From Pontibacter flavimaris (lineage in GTDB: Bacteria > Bacteroidota > Bacteroidia > Cytophagales > Hymenobacteraceae), in the NCBI RefSeq assembly GCF_001907195.1, contig NZ_LVWA01000003.1:496001-560000 (forward strand): a stretch of DNA of 64,000 nucleotides, written 5' to 3'. This document shows positions 34,169 through 43,739 of the stretch, piece by piece. The translations under genes were made by a program, and so were the position numbers. Each line of letters starts with the position of its first letter. Position 1 is the stretch's first letter. The notes beneath the pieces were generated by a model. The model worked only from the letters and a program-made list of their open reading frames with translations. It was not told the DNA's origin and did no database searches.

Positions 34169-34298
34169 CAGAGTATATCTTATTCAAAAATTGTGAAAAC
34201 TATGGTTTTGGCCCGGTGAAGTAACATCAGAAAATCGCGCAAAGTTCTGACATCTTCAGAATAAAATCAAGATGCAGTCCTGTGGCGCCCAAAAATAA

Positions 34299-34342
34299 AA
34301 CTCTTGGTGCCCTGTGAGCCACTACAGCCAGGCACCAAGAGT
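34299..34342 (-). terminator. Terminator of pnp
   Basis: AACTCTTGGTGCC (34299-34311) pairs with GGCACCAAGAGTT (34331-34343), followed on the minus strand by TTTTATTTTT. Confidence 0.88.
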
Positions 34343-34358
34343 TATACCTTGTCAGGTG

Positions 34359-36497
34359 TTATTGGTTGTCCGCAGCGCCCGGCTTGGGCAGAAGCGCCTT
34401 GCGGGAAAGCTTGAACTTACCTGTTTTCTTGTCTACGTCGATGAGCTTCACCTTTACTTCCTCGCCGATCTCCAGTACGCCTTCCATGGCCTCCAGGCGC
34501 TCGTGCTTGATCTCAGAGATGTGCAGCAGGCCGTCCTTGCCCGCCATGAACTCTACAAAGGCGCCGTACGGCTGGATAGACTTCACCTTGCCAATGTACA
34601 CCTCCCCGATCTCAGGCTGCGCGGTAATGGCGCGGATTCGCCCGATGGCAGAGTTCATAGACTCCTGGTCGGTGGCGAAGATATTCACGTGGCCTCTCTC
34701 GTTCTTCTCCTCGATGATGATCGTGGCGCCTGTGTCCTTCTGGATCTGCTGGATCACCTTACCGCCTGGCCCGATCACGGCACCGATAAACTCCTTGTCG
34801 ATCACAATGTTGAATGAGCGAGGAGTATGCGGCTTGTAGTCCGGATTTGGTGCGGAAAGCGTCTTCGACATCTCGTTGAGGATGTGCAGACGGCCGGCGT
34901 TTGCTTGCTGCAGCGCCTGTGTCATCACCTCATGGGAAAGCCCCTGAATCTTGATGTCCATCTGGCAGGCAGTAATACCGTTTTTCGTACCGGCTACTTT
35001 AAAGTCCATGTCACCCAAGTGGTCTTCATCCCCCAGAATGTCGGATAACACGGCGAATTTGCCTGTTTTTGTATCCGTGATCAGTCCCATGGCGATACCG
35101 GAAACCGCGCCTTTCACAGGCACACCGGCATCCATCAGGGCCAGGCTACCGGCACAAACCGTAGCCATGGAAGAGGAGCCGTTCGACTCCAGGATATCGG
35201 AAACGATACGAATCGTGTAGGGGTTCTCAGCCTCCGGCGGAAGCACTTTCTTCAGGGCGCGCAGGGCCAGGTTACCATGACCGATCTCGCGGCGGCCCGG
35301 GCCTCTGTTTGGCTTTACCTCACCGGTAGAGAAGGCCGGGAAGTTGTAGTGCAGCAGGAATTTGTTCGTGCCGGATACCATGGCGCTGTCGATCATCTGC
35401 TCGTCCAGCTTGGTGCCTAGCGTAACCGTTGTCAGAGACTGGGTTTCGCCGCGGGTAAAGACAGCGGAGCCGTGGGTGGCTGGCAGGTAGTTCACCTCTG
35501 ACCATATCTGGCGTATCTCATCCAGCTGACGGCCGTCCAGGCGCACGCGCTCGTCCAGGATCATGTTGCGAACCGCCTCTTTCTCCACATCGTGGTAGTA
35601 TACTTTGATCAGGTTCTCGTCGTAGCCGTGGTCCTCGCCAAGAGACGCTATGAACTCATCGCGCACCGCTTTAAAGCCTTCTGAGCGCTCCTGCTTGTTG
35701 GCGCTGCCACGTCTGGCAACGGCATAGGCCTTGTCGTAAGTGGCTTCCCATACTTTCTTGCGAAGCTCCTCGCTGTGCGTTTCGTGCACATACTCGCGCT
35801 TCACCGTCTTGCCAACCATCTCGGCAAGCTCCAGCTGGGCCTGGCAGTGGGTCTTGATGGCTTCATGGGCGAATTGGATGGCCTCCAGCATCTCTGCCTC
35901 GGAAACCTCGTTCATCTCCCCCTCTACCATCACCACGCTGTCCATTGTCGCACCTATCATCATGTCGATGTCGGCACGCTGCAGGTCGCTCACGCGTGGG
36001 TTGATCACCAGCTGACCATCGATGCGGGCTACGCGCACTTCGGAGATGGGGCCGTTGAAAGGAATGTCTGATACTGCCAGGGCAGCAGAAGCAGCCAGAG
36101 CGGCCAGCGCATCCGGCATTACCTCTGTGTCAGCAGAGATCAGGTTTATGGTCATTTGTGTTTCGGCATGGTAATCATCCGGGAACAGCGGGCGCAGCAC
36201 GCGGTCTACCAGACGCGAAACGAGTACTTCATAGTCAGAAAGCCTGGCTTCTCTTCTCAAAAAGCCCCCAGGAATTTTACCTGAAGAGGCGAATTTCTCC
36301 TGGTAATCCACAGACAGTGGCAGGAAGTCAACCCCTTCACGGGCTTCTTTGTTTGAAACAACGGCTGCCAGCAGCATGGTATTACCCATTTTCACTACCA
36401 CAGAGCCATCGGCCTGCTTGGCCAGCTTACCAGTTTCAATTGTTATCTCCCGGCCATCCGGAAGAAAAATAGTTTTATTAATTGCGTTGTAGGACAT
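34359..36497 (-). CDS. pnp: Polyribonucleotide nucleotidyltransferase (PNPase)
   Basis: 712 residues from ATG at 36497; the TTG two codons earlier is not needed. Order: first RNase PH domain ([17 protein letters not shown]), linker, second RNase PH domain ([19 protein letters not shown] and [21 protein letters not shown]), KH domain ([20 protein letters not shown]), S1 domain ([19 protein letters not shown]). Known: degrades RNA 3' to 5' by phosphorolysis and makes heteropolymeric tails. It follows rpsO, as in most bacteria, with a hairpin between. Confidence 0.96.
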   Translation of the reverse strand: MSYNAINKTIFLPDGREITIETGKLAKQADGSVVVKMGNTMLLAAVVSNKEAREGVDFLPLSVDYQEKFASSGKIPGGFLRREARLSDYEVLVSRLVDRVLRPLFPDDYHAETQMTINLISADTEVMPDALAALAASAALAVSDIPFNGPISEVRVARIDGQLVINPRVSDLQRADIDMMIGATMDSVVMVEGEMNEVSEAEMLEAIQFAHEAIKTHCQAQLELAEMVGKTVKREYVHETHSEELRKKVWEATYDKAYAVARRGSANKQERSEGFKAVRDEFIASLGEDHGYDENLIKVYYHDVEKEAVRNMILDERVRLDGRQLDEIRQIWSEVNYLPATHGSAVFTRGETQSLTTVTLGTKLDEQMIDSAMVSGTNKFLLHYNFPAFSTGEVKPNRGPGRREIGHGNLALRALKKVLPPEAENPYTIRIVSDILESNGSSSMATVCAGSLALMDAGVPVKGAVSGIAMGLITDTKTGKFAVLSDILGDEDHLGDMDFKVAGTKNGITACQMDIKIQGLSHEVMTQALQQANAGRLHILNEMSKTLSAPNPDYKPHTPRSFNIVIDKEFIGAVIGPGGKVIQQIQKDTGATIIIEEKNERGHVNIFATDQESMNSAIGRIRAITAQPEIGEVYIGKVKSIQPYGAFVEFMAGKDGLLHISEIKHERLEAMEGVLEIGEEVKVKLIDVDKKTGKFKLSRKALLPKPGAADNQ

Positions 36498-36595
36498 CTT
36501 CAATTATCGTTATCATCAAAAAGACAGCGCCACCCTTTGCGACACTGTCGGTACTGGCAATTCAGAGGAAGGAAGGGGGAAGGATACTACTAAAA

Positions 36596-36629
36596 AGATT
36601 AGGGAATCCCTTTAGGAATTCCCTAATCT
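36596..36629 (-). terminator. Hairpin between rpsO and pnp
   Basis: AGATTAGGGAAT (36596-36607) pairs with ATTCCCTAATCT (36618-36629); minus strand runs into TTTTTAGTAG. Could end rpsO transcripts or act as a partial stop or processing site ahead of pnp. Confidence 0.8.
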
Positions 36630-36637
36630 CAATAAGC

Positions 36638-36913
36638 TTACTTACGGATACCCAGCTCGCTAATGATAGCTCTGTATCTTTCAATATCATTTTTCTGGAG
36701 GTAGTTGAGAAGTCTTCTTCTCTTACCTACCAGTTTCAGAAGGCCCAGACGTGTGCTAAAGTCCTTCTTGTGCGTTTTCAGGTGCTCGGTCAGGTCCGCG
36801 ATACGTGTCGTGAACAGCGCTATCTGAGCCTCAGGAGAACCTGTATCAGATTTTGACTTGTTGAAACCGTGCTTTTCGAAAATCTCTTGTTTCGCTTCAG
36901 TGGTTAATCTCAT
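36638..36913 (-). CDS. rpsO: 30S ribosomal protein S15
   Basis: 91 residues. Helical S15 protein with [54 protein letters not shown], and the terminal [14 protein letters not shown]. Known: binds 16S rRNA at the helix 20-22 junction early in 30S assembly. Own -7 box 51 bases upstream; hairpin then pnp downstream. Confidence 0.97.
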   Translation of the reverse strand: MRLTTEAKQEIFEKHGFNKSKSDTGSPEAQIALFTTRIADLTEHLKTHKKDFSTRLGLLKLVGKRRRLLNYLQKNDIERYRAIISELGIRK

Positions 36914-36963
36914 CGTAAAAATATCAATCTGTTTTTATCTTGCTTAGCTTGCTATACAAGCCA

Positions 36964-36971
36964 CAAAGGTA
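36964..36971 (-). promoter_or_regulatory. -7 box for rpsO
   Basis: TACCTTTG on the minus strand, exact TAnnTTTG, predicting a leader of about 45 bases. Confidence 0.6.
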
Positions 36972-37022
36972 TATAATTTACTTTTACAAAAAAAACTTTT
37001 ACCGAATCTTTATATAGTGGTT

Positions 37023-38435
37023 TTACAGTTTATTCCGACGGAGGCGCGCCATGAGCTTGCGCCAGAAGTCCAGCTCGAGCAGGCTGGAGTCGTTGCGGGC
37101 CTGGTAGAGGAAGAAAAGGCCGACCGGCAAAAGGATTAAATTAGCCGCCCACATGCCCGCTCCCACCGACACCATGCCCTCCCGCGCCCACTTCTCGCCC
37201 AGTATGGACATGACGTACATGCTGATGAAGAAAACGATGGAGATCACCACCGGAACGCCCAGACCGCCCTTCTTAATAATGGCCCCCAGCGGAGCGCCGA
37301 TCAGGAACATGATGATGATGGAGGCCGATTGCGTATACTTGCGCCAGATCTCCACCTCATAGTTGTTAGCCTCCCGCACGGTATTGCGCACGCGCTCCAC
37401 ATAGCTGGCGGTAAAGCTCTTGATGTTGCGGGCCTTGTTGGTCGCCATCACCCTTATTTCAGGCGTTAACTCGGGCAGCTCGCGCGCCACCTTCTTGTCC
37501 AACATGCGCAGGCCGTTCTTCACTTGCCCCGTGTCCGCCTTGAAGTACATGTAAAAAGGGTCCACGTTGGGGGCATACAGTTGCTGCTCCCGCTGGCTGT
37601 GGCGGCGCAGGGAGTCGGTCACCACGCTCAGCTCGCCGATGTTCTTCATCATCTTGTTGTCCGAGAAAAGCTCCTCACGGGTACGGTCGAAGTTGAAGGA
37701 GGCCATGCTGAGCATCAGCTTGCTCTTGTCGAACTCCTGCCGCACAAACTGCTCGTTGGAGTTGCGGTACGAGGAGGAGCTTTGGTCCACGTAGGTGTTG
37801 CCGCGGAAGAGCTCGAGCACCAGGTAGGTGTCGTTGAAATCCATGTACATCTCCCCGGAGTCGGCCAGTATAACGGTAGTGTTGGTGCCCCCTTTGGTAT
37901 GATCGTAGATCATCACGTCGCGCAGCGTCTGCCCGTCGTTCATCTTCTCATTCACCTTTATACTATAGCCCGGAATGCCGTTATAGAAAGCCCCCTCCTT
38001 AAAGTTCATGGCGGGTTTTTTCTGGCGGATGTCCCATAAGAGGCTATAGGCCTTCAGGTTGGCCTTGGGTACAATGTAGTTGTTAAAGAAGAAGGCGCCC
38101 ACCGTGATCAGCCCCACCACAAGCAGCACAGGGCGCAGGATGCGGGTAAGGGCAATGCCGGAGGTTTTGATGGCGGTCAGTTCATGGTGCTCCCCCAGGG
38201 ATCCGAAGGTCATGAGCGAGGACAGCAGCACAGCCAGCGGCAGGGCCACCGGCGCCATGTTGATGCTAAAGTAGAACAGGAGCTCGCCGAACACCTCTGC
38301 GCCCAGGTCCTTACCCACCAGCTCGTCGAGGTACTTCAGCATGTACTGGGTGAGCAGGATAAACTCCACCACAGCAAAGGTTAACAGAAAGGGGCCGAAA
38401 AATTCCCTAAGTATTAGCTTATCAAGTTTCTTCAT
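37023..38435 (-). CDS. LptF/LptG family permease
   Basis: 470 residues from ATG at 38435. Membrane helices at both ends (about 12-32, 55-75, 95-115; then 345-365, 375-395, 405-425) around a large periplasmic beta domain, the YjgP/YjgQ layout. Seen: KLDKLILREFFGPFLLTF and MTFGSLGEHHELTAIKTSGIAL (cytoplasmic coupling helix), near the end RKYTQSASIIIMFLIGAPLGAIIKKGGLG. Known: with LptB, extracts lipopolysaccharide from the inner membrane. F or G cannot be told apart from sequence alone. Own -7 box at 38503. Confidence 0.9.
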   Translation of the reverse strand: MKKLDKLILREFFGPFLLTFAVVEFILLTQYMLKYLDELVGKDLGAEVFGELLFYFSINMAPVALPLAVLLSSLMTFGSLGEHHELTAIKTSGIALTRILRPVLLVVGLITVGAFFFNNYIVPKANLKAYSLLWDIRQKKPAMNFKEGAFYNGIPGYSIKVNEKMNDGQTLRDVMIYDHTKGGTNTTVILADSGEMYMDFNDTYLVLELFRGNTYVDQSSSSYRNSNEQFVRQEFDKSKLMLSMASFNFDRTREELFSDNKMMKNIGELSVVTDSLRRHSQREQQLYAPNVDPFYMYFKADTGQVKNGLRMLDKKVARELPELTPEIRVMATNKARNIKSFTASYVERVRNTVREANNYEVEIWRKYTQSASIIIMFLIGAPLGAIIKKGGLGVPVVISIVFFISMYVMSILGEKWAREGMVSVGAGMWAANLILLPVGLFFLYQARNDSSLLELDFWRKLMARLRRNKL

Positions 38436-38502
38436 GCGCAAATAAAGGGCGGCAGCACGTACGGCATGCCGCTAAACCATACTTTAGCCAGCAATTACCG
38501 TG

Positions 38503-38510
38503 CAAAGATA
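38503..38510 (-). promoter_or_regulatory. -7 box for the Lpt permease gene
   Basis: TATCTTTG on the minus strand, exact TAnnTTTG, 68 bases before the ATG at 38435. Confidence 0.55.
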
Positions 38511-38531
38511 CGCTTTAGTCCAGCAAACGCG

Positions 38532-38936
38532 CTACCCTCCTACTAATTCCCGCAGATTTTGCAGCAGGTGATCCCACAGTTCCTCCAGCTCTTCCTCGCT
38601 GTCCCCATTGGAGTAATCCACTATTTTGAGGAACTGCTCCTGCGTCAGCTCGCTGCTCTCGATGTGAAAGTCAATGTAAGGTGCGTCGGGGCTATGCTTT
38701 TTATCGTCAGTAAGGAACAGGAAGCGCACGGACTTGTTGGTGCGGTGACCGGTCAGCTCGGCGTAGTGGTTTCGTCCGTCCCAGATAAAGTTGAACACGT
38801 TGTCCTCATCCACCCTTGCGTCGTCGCAGAACCACTGCGAAAGGCCGCCCGGCGTGCTCAGGTATGGGTATAGCAGTTTGGCAGAGGCATTGATCGGGTA
38901 CTCGCGCACAAATTTCAGCTTCGTGTCTTTCGTCAT
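38532..38936 (-). CDS. START-like domain protein
   Basis: 134 residues. A short helix-grip fold: FVREYPINASAKLLYPYLSTPGGLSQWFCDDARV, then FNFIWDGRNHYAELTGH and SVRFLFLTDD, with a C-terminal helix ELEELWDHLLQNLRELV. Known: START/AHSA1-type pockets bind hydrophobic ligands; this short form is common and conserved in Bacteroidota with no defined role. Cytoplasmic. Separate unit on the same strand as the Lpt permease. Confidence 0.88.
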   Translation of the reverse strand: MTKDTKLKFVREYPINASAKLLYPYLSTPGGLSQWFCDDARVDEDNVFNFIWDGRNHYAELTGHRTNKSVRFLFLTDDKKHSPDAPYIDFHIESSELTQEQFLKIVDYSNGDSEEELEELWDHLLQNLRELVGG

Positions 38937-39027
38937 AAGGATATGGTAAGTGTCTGAGTAAGTATAGCATTAATTCTCCAATTACTATATATTTATAAAA
39001 TAAAATATTTTTTTTCCGGAGGGATGC

Positions 39028-39059
39028 TTGCTTATTTAAAATCGAACCGGTTATATTTG
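39028..39059 (+). promoter_or_regulatory. Promoter for tRNA-Met
   Basis: TTG at 39028-39030, 21 bases, TATATTTG at 39052-39059, 11 bases before the tRNA: a full match to the phylum's pattern. Confidence 0.75.
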
Positions 39060-39070
39060 CACCACAATTC

Positions 39071-39144
39071 GGCGGGGTAGCTCAGATGGTTAGAGCGCAG
39101 GATTCATAACCCTGAGGTCGGCAGTTCGATTCTGCTCCCCGCTA
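39071..39144 (+). tRNA. tRNA-Met (CAT), elongator type
   Basis: Cloverleaf: acceptor GGCGGGG/CCCCGCT (first pair G-U), D stem GCTC/GAGC, anticodon loop TTCATAA with CAT, TPsiC arm GCAG TTCGATT CTGC. A73 discriminator; CCA is not fully encoded. The acceptor G1-U72 pair argues against an initiator tRNA. Anticodon stem CAGGA/CCCTG has one A-C opposition at 31-39. A CAT tRNA modified to read isoleucine (lysidine) cannot be excluded from sequence alone but the body looks like Met. Confidence 0.93.
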
Positions 39145-39153
39145 CTACCAAAA

Positions 39154-39190
39154 CAGGCCCGTAGGTTCATACTTACGGGCCTGATTTTTT
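39154..39190 (+). terminator. Terminator of tRNA-Met
   Basis: CAGGCCCGTA (39154-39163) pairs with TACGGGCCTG (39174-39183), followed by seven T; CATACTT lies in the loop. Confidence 0.88.
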
Positions 39191-39506
39191 TATGCCCCTA
39201 CGTCTGCTCCTGCTCTATTCCTATACTTTTATATACGCATCCATCTGCCATATAGGATGGTTTGCGGCAAACTTTGCCCGGCCCCACCCAACGGGCCGCC
39301 CCTGCAACCAGCAATCACCCGCCATACTTTAGCCATACTCTTGGGTCGTATCTACTCATGCCACCCATGCAGCGCCAACAAAGTATAACGCCCGCCATAG
39401 TTGCCGGCAAGTGCTCCTGAGCTGCTTTTCCGATTGGCACCGGCGGGCAAAGTATAAATAAGCCCGGTTTTATACTTTAAACACTCTTAAATACCCCTCA
39501 AAAAGA
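39191..39506. other. Intergenic stretch, 316 bases
   Basis: No reading frame or RNA gene seen. Six copies of the ATACTT/AAGTAT core lie here. CGCCCGCC (about 39388) and GGCGGGCA (about 39443) can pair across 50 bases, with a self-complementary TTGCCGGCAA between; its meaning is unknown. Confidence 0.4.
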
Positions 39507-39533
39507 AAAGCCATGCCCGGAAGGCATGGCTTT
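39507..39533 (-). terminator. Terminator of the small lipoprotein gene
   Basis: AAAGCCATGCC (39507-39517) pairs with GGCATGGCTTT (39523-39533); TTCTTTTTG follows on the minus strand. Confidence 0.82.
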
Positions 39534-39586
39534 GTGTGTTAGTTCCCGCTGGCAACTCCCCAAGTCGCCAGGAGCAAATCACTCCT

Positions 39587-39742
39587 TTATCTGCGCGCCG
39601 CCTGGTGGTCCTTCAGGAAAGTGGGCTTGTACAGAGGCTTGTCTTTATGGCTGGCATAGGCCGGGCAGTAGGACTGCTGGCAGGAAGAGAAGAAGGCCAC
39701 TGCAAAGACGAACAGAAGAAGTTTTGGTAAAAGTGTTTTCAT
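39587..39742 (-). CDS. Small lipoprotein, 51 residues
   Basis: Minus strand, ATG at 39742 to TAA at 39587. Signal peptide MKTLLPKLLLFVFAVAFFSS followed by Cys21 (lipobox FSSC). The mature peptide has 31 residues, CQQSYCPAYASHKDKPLYKP then TFLKDHQAARR, with a second Cys at 26 and a basic end. Its own terminator lies 54 bases downstream. The plus-strand frames over this DNA make no sense as proteins. No function known; small Bacteroidota lipoproteins of this kind are easily missed by annotation. Confidence 0.8.
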   Translation of the reverse strand: MKTLLPKLLLFVFAVAFFSSCQQSYCPAYASHKDKPLYKPTFLKDHQAARR

Positions 39743-40160
39743 AAAAGGTGATTTTGTTGGTTTATGTATTTAGTTGTTTGTTCTCAGTCTAATCTTGGCT
39801 CCTTCCCTGCCCCAACGCCCAAGCCGGCATTAAATATTATAATGCAAATATATAGAGTTTTTAATCAATCGAAATAAGTATTATTAAATATTTATACAGG
39901 ATAATACAAAGTACAATTAACTTCCGCTGTTCCTGCTACCTAAACCGCTTCATGCTTGGATAATCCATATAAAATATTTTTAGCAAGCCAGCTGTATTTA
40001 ACTATTCAGTGAAAAACTATCCTACTTTATACTTCGCCTGGAAACCAAAGCTGGAGTCATACTTCAGGTAGCCCTAACCCCACGCCCGCTAACATATCCT
40101 CAGGAGCCATGCTGCGTAGATACCATACTAAAACAGCGAGTGCGCAATAATCACAGAACT
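39743..40160. other. Intergenic stretch, 418 bases
   Basis: Divergent promoter region between the small lipoprotein and the GH13 gene. 39830-40020 is AT-rich. Two motif copies at 40025-40066. No reading frame or RNA gene seen, and no perfect -7 box recognised. Confidence 0.45.
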
Positions 40161-41762
40161 ATGAAGCAGGATCAAAAATACCTTTGGTGGCAGTCAGGCA
40201 TAATTTACCAGATATACCCCCGCTCCTTCCAGGACTCGAACGATGATGGCGTGGGCGACCTGCGCGGCATCATCAGCCGGCTGGATTACCTCAAGTGGCT
40301 GGGCATTACCGCTGTTTGGGTGTCGCCTATCTTCCCCTCGCCCATGGCAGATTTCGGGTACGACATCTCGGATTACACGGGCATCCACCCGCTGTTCGGC
40401 ACCATGGACGATTTTGACAGGCTGCTGGAGGAAGTACACCGGCGCGACATGAAGCTTATACTTGACCTGGTGCCGAACCATACTTCCAGCGAGCACCCCT
40501 GGTTCCTGGAGTCCCGCTCCTCCCGCGATAACCCCAAGCGCGACTGGTACCTCTGGCACGATGCCAAGGAAGACGGCTCGGAGCCCAACAACTGGCTCAG
40601 CGTGTTTGGCGGCAGCGCCTGGGAATGGGACGAGCAGACGCAACAGTACTATTACCACGCCTTCCTGAAGGAGCAGCCCGACCTGAACTGGCGAAACCCC
40701 GAGGTGCAGGAGGCCATGTTCGACGCCATGCGGTTCTGGCTGGACAAGGGCGTGGATGGGTTCCGGGTGGATGTGATGTGGCACATGATCAAAGACAAGA
40801 ACCTGCGCGACAACCCCGTCAACCCGGATTACAAGGCGCACCAGGCCACGTATGAGCAGCTGATCCCCGCCTTCTCCACCGACCAGCCCGAGGTGCACCA
40901 GATTGTAGCCAAGATGCGCGATGTAACCGATGCCTACCAAGAGCGCGTACTGATCGGCGAGATTTACCTGCCCGTGCACCGGCTCGTGAGCTACTATGGC
41001 CACGAGAACAACGGCACGCACCTTCCCTTTAACTTCACGCTCATAACCATGGCCTGGGACGCCCGCAGCATCAGCTCCCACATCGACGAGTACGAAGGCG
41101 CCCTGCCGGAGGGCGGCTGGCCCAACTGGGTGATCGGCAACCACGACCAGCCCCGCATCACCAGCCGCATCGGGCAGGCGCAGGCAAAGGTGGCCGCCAT
41201 GCTGCTGCTCAGCCTGCGCGGTACACCTACTTTATACTATGGGGACGAACTGGGCATGCGCGACGTGCCCATTCCGCCGGATAAGATACAGGACCCCCAG
41301 GGGCTCAACATGCCCGATAAAGACCTGAGCCGCGACCCTGCCCGCACGCCCATGCAGTGGGATGACAGTAAGAATGCCGGCTTTACGGATGGGGAGCCGT
41401 GGCTGCCGATGGCCGATAACTACAAGCGCATCAACGTGGAGGCCCAGCAGGATGATGCCTATTCCATGCTCTCCTATTACCGCCGCCTGGTACAGCTGCG
41501 CCAGCAGGAGCCCGCCCTTTGCGTGGGCGATTATGCGCCGGTGATAACCAGCGGCCCGCTGGTAGCCTACATTCGCAAAAGCGCGGGCAAAAAGTTCCTG
41601 GTGGTGCTGAACCTGAGCCACAAACCCTGTACCCTGCGGCAAGAGCATCAGAACTTCAAAGGCAGGATCGTGCTATCCACCGACCCGGAGCGCGAAGGCC
41701 TGCACGTAGAGGGCAACATCAGCCTTTACGGCGATGAGGGCATGCTGGTGGCGTTGGAGTAG
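40161..41762 (+). CDS. GH13 alpha-glucosidase (maltase-like)
   Basis: 533 residues from ATG at 40161 (a GTG lies 21 bases upstream). No signal peptide, so cytoplasmic. Barrel starts WWQSGIIYQIYPRSFQDSN; region I DLVPNHTSSEHPWF, nucleophile Asp204 in GFRVDVMWHM, acid/base Glu267 in IGEIYLP, stabiliser Asp329 in GNHDQPR. The motif set fits the oligo-1,6-glucosidase/alpha-glucosidase branch, releasing glucose from maltose and isomaltose-type sugars. Also possible: trehalose synthase or sucrose-type hydrolase relatives. TreZ follows after 38 bases, so they form an operon for alpha-glucan and trehalose metabolism. Confidence 0.9.
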   Translation: MKQDQKYLWWQSGIIYQIYPRSFQDSNDDGVGDLRGIISRLDYLKWLGITAVWVSPIFPSPMADFGYDISDYTGIHPLFGTMDDFDRLLEEVHRRDMKLILDLVPNHTSSEHPWFLESRSSRDNPKRDWYLWHDAKEDGSEPNNWLSVFGGSAWEWDEQTQQYYYHAFLKEQPDLNWRNPEVQEAMFDAMRFWLDKGVDGFRVDVMWHMIKDKNLRDNPVNPDYKAHQATYEQLIPAFSTDQPEVHQIVAKMRDVTDAYQERVLIGEIYLPVHRLVSYYGHENNGTHLPFNFTLITMAWDARSISSHIDEYEGALPEGGWPNWVIGNHDQPRITSRIGQAQAKVAAMLLLSLRGTPTLYYGDELGMRDVPIPPDKIQDPQGLNMPDKDLSRDPARTPMQWDDSKNAGFTDGEPWLPMADNYKRINVEAQQDDAYSMLSYYRRLVQLRQQEPALCVGDYAPVITSGPLVAYIRKSAGKKFLVVLNLSHKPCTLRQEHQNFKGRIVLSTDPEREGLHVEGNISLYGDEGMLVALE

Positions 41763-41800
41763 CGGTTGCTTGTCATTTCATACTTTAGAAATCGTAACTG

Positions 41801-43645
41801 ATGGAGACAGCTGGAGCCCTGTATTTGGGCCATGGTCGGTGCCGCTTTCACGTCTGGGCACCCGAGAAGCAGCACATGATGCTGCACCTGGTGCACCCCA
41901 GGGAGCGCACTATAAGGATGCAGCAGGATGCCTGGGGCTACTTTACCGCCGAGGTGGAAGACGTGGCACACGGCACCCGCTACTATTTCAACTCCGATAA
42001 CGAGGGCGACTTTCCCGATCCGGCCTCCTTTTCCCAACCAGAGGGCGTGCACGGCCCCTCCGAAGTGGTGGACCATACTTCCTTCACCTGGACAGACGCC
42101 CACTGGAAGAACCTGCCGCTGCAGGAGATGGTCCTCTATGAGCTGCACGTGGGCACTTTTACACCGGAGGGTACCTTTGAGGCCATTATTCCGCGGCTGG
42201 AGGAGCTGCGGGAAACAGGAATAAACGCGCTGGAGCTCATGCCGGTGGCGCAGTTCCCGGGTGGCCGCAACTGGGGCTACGACGGCGTGTTTCCGTTTGC
42301 CGTGCAGCACTCCTACGGTGGGCCGGAGGGGCTGAAGAAACTGGTGGATGCCTGCCACGCCAAAGGGATCGCGGTGCTGCTGGATGTGGTGTACAATCAC
42401 CTGGGCCCGGAAGGAAACTACCTCGGAAAGTTCGGCCCATACTTTACCGGCAAGTATAAAACACCCTGGGGAGCGGCCATTAATTTCGATGGGGCCTACT
42501 CCGACGGCGTGCGCGCCTTCTTTTCGGAGAACCCGGTGTACTGGCTGCGGCACTTCCACATCGACGGCCTCCGGCTCGACGCCATCCATACCATGTTCGA
42601 CCAGAGCGCCACCTCCTTCTGGGAGTTGATGAGCCATAAAATTGCACAGGCAACGCAGGAAAGCGGCCGCCCATTTCACCTGGTTGGGGAGAGCGACCTG
42701 AACAGCCCGCGCGTGGTACAGCCAGCCGAAACGGGCGGCTACGGGTTCAATGCCCAGTGGCTGGATGATTTCCACCATGCGCTGTATGTGCTGCTCGATA
42801 AAAAAGGGCAAAGCCTGTACGAGGATTTCGGGCAGATGGCGCAGTTGGTAAAGGCCTATACCGACGGCTTTGTGCACAGCGGCGAGTACGTGAAGTTCCG
42901 GAAGAAAACTTTCGGCGCCTCCTCCGCCCACTTGCCGGGCGACACCTTCATCGCCTTCACCCAGAACCACGACCAGGTAGGCAACCGCGTGCACGGTGAA
43001 CGCATGAGCGTGCTGGTTAACTTTGAACGCCTGAAGCTCTCGGCTGCCGCCCTCCTGCTTTCGCCCTACATCCCGATGCTGTTCATGGGCGAGGAGTACG
43101 GCGAGGACAACCCGTTTTTATACTTTGTCAGCCACTCTGACAAGAAATTGATAAAGGCAGTGCAGGAGGGCCGCAAAAGGGAGTTTGCCGGCTTTAAATG
43201 GGAGGGTGAGCCACCCAACCCGCAGGATGCCCATACCTTTGAAAGCTCGAAACTGCAGTGGCAGAAGCGGGAAAAAAGCAAACACAACTTACTGCTAAAG
43301 TGGTATCAGCATTTAATAAGTATGCGGAAGGAAATGCCCGCCCTTCGAAACATTGATAAGGAGCGTGTGCAGGCAGCGGCACTGGGGGAGCAGGGATTTA
43401 TACTTTTGCGGCAAAGTATGGATCGTGAGCAGCAACTGCTGTGCCTCTTCAACCTCTCGGAACAAGAACTAAAGTATGAATGGCCTACGCCGGAGCCAAA
43501 GTATAAACTGGTGCTCCATTCAAAGGATGAGCAGTGGATGCAGCAAAAAGAGGGGGCCAAAGAAATGCCGGATCAGATCGCCACTGGCACAAGTATAAAA
43601 CTGCCCCCGCTAAGCGTGGTGGTATATGCAAGTGTAGAAATGTAG
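41801..43645 (+). CDS. treZ: Malto-oligosyltrehalose trehalohydrolase
   Basis: 614 residues. N-terminal CBM48-like domain (RCRFHVWAPEKQHMMLHL), then the GH13 barrel with ELHVGTFTPEGTFEAII and GYDGVFPFAVQHSYGGPEGL, both typical of TreZ. Nucleophile Asp260 in DGLRLDAIH, acid/base Glu297 in LVGESD, Asp391 in NHDQVGNR. Known: releases trehalose from maltooligosyl-trehalose made by TreY. TreY is not in the window, so the partner must lie elsewhere. In-frame KYK residues at two places come from the AAGTATAAA motif. Confidence 0.93.
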   Translation: METAGALYLGHGRCRFHVWAPEKQHMMLHLVHPRERTIRMQQDAWGYFTAEVEDVAHGTRYYFNSDNEGDFPDPASFSQPEGVHGPSEVVDHTSFTWTDAHWKNLPLQEMVLYELHVGTFTPEGTFEAIIPRLEELRETGINALELMPVAQFPGGRNWGYDGVFPFAVQHSYGGPEGLKKLVDACHAKGIAVLLDVVYNHLGPEGNYLGKFGPYFTGKYKTPWGAAINFDGAYSDGVRAFFSENPVYWLRHFHIDGLRLDAIHTMFDQSATSFWELMSHKIAQATQESGRPFHLVGESDLNSPRVVQPAETGGYGFNAQWLDDFHHALYVLLDKKGQSLYEDFGQMAQLVKAYTDGFVHSGEYVKFRKKTFGASSAHLPGDTFIAFTQNHDQVGNRVHGERMSVLVNFERLKLSAAALLLSPYIPMLFMGEEYGEDNPFLYFVSHSDKKLIKAVQEGRKREFAGFKWEGEPPNPQDAHTFESSKLQWQKREKSKHNLLLKWYQHLISMRKEMPALRNIDKERVQAAALGEQGFILLRQSMDREQQLLCLFNLSEQELKYEWPTPEPKYKLVLHSKDEQWMQQKEGAKEMPDQIATGTSIKLPPLSVVVYASVEM

Positions 43646-43653
43646 GTTTTATA

Positions 43654-43686
43654 CTTGCCCAAGGTATGCATCATACGTTGGGCAAG
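43654..43686 (+). terminator. Terminator-like hairpin after treZ
   Basis: CTTGCCCAA (43654-43662) pairs with TTGGGCAAG (43678-43686) and an inner GTATG/CATAC continues the stem. It lacks a long T tract. Confidence 0.55.
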
Positions 43687-43739
43687 CAGCCTGTAGGCAT
43701 TCATACTTTGCCTAAGGTTTTGAGCTAAAGCTGCAGGAC

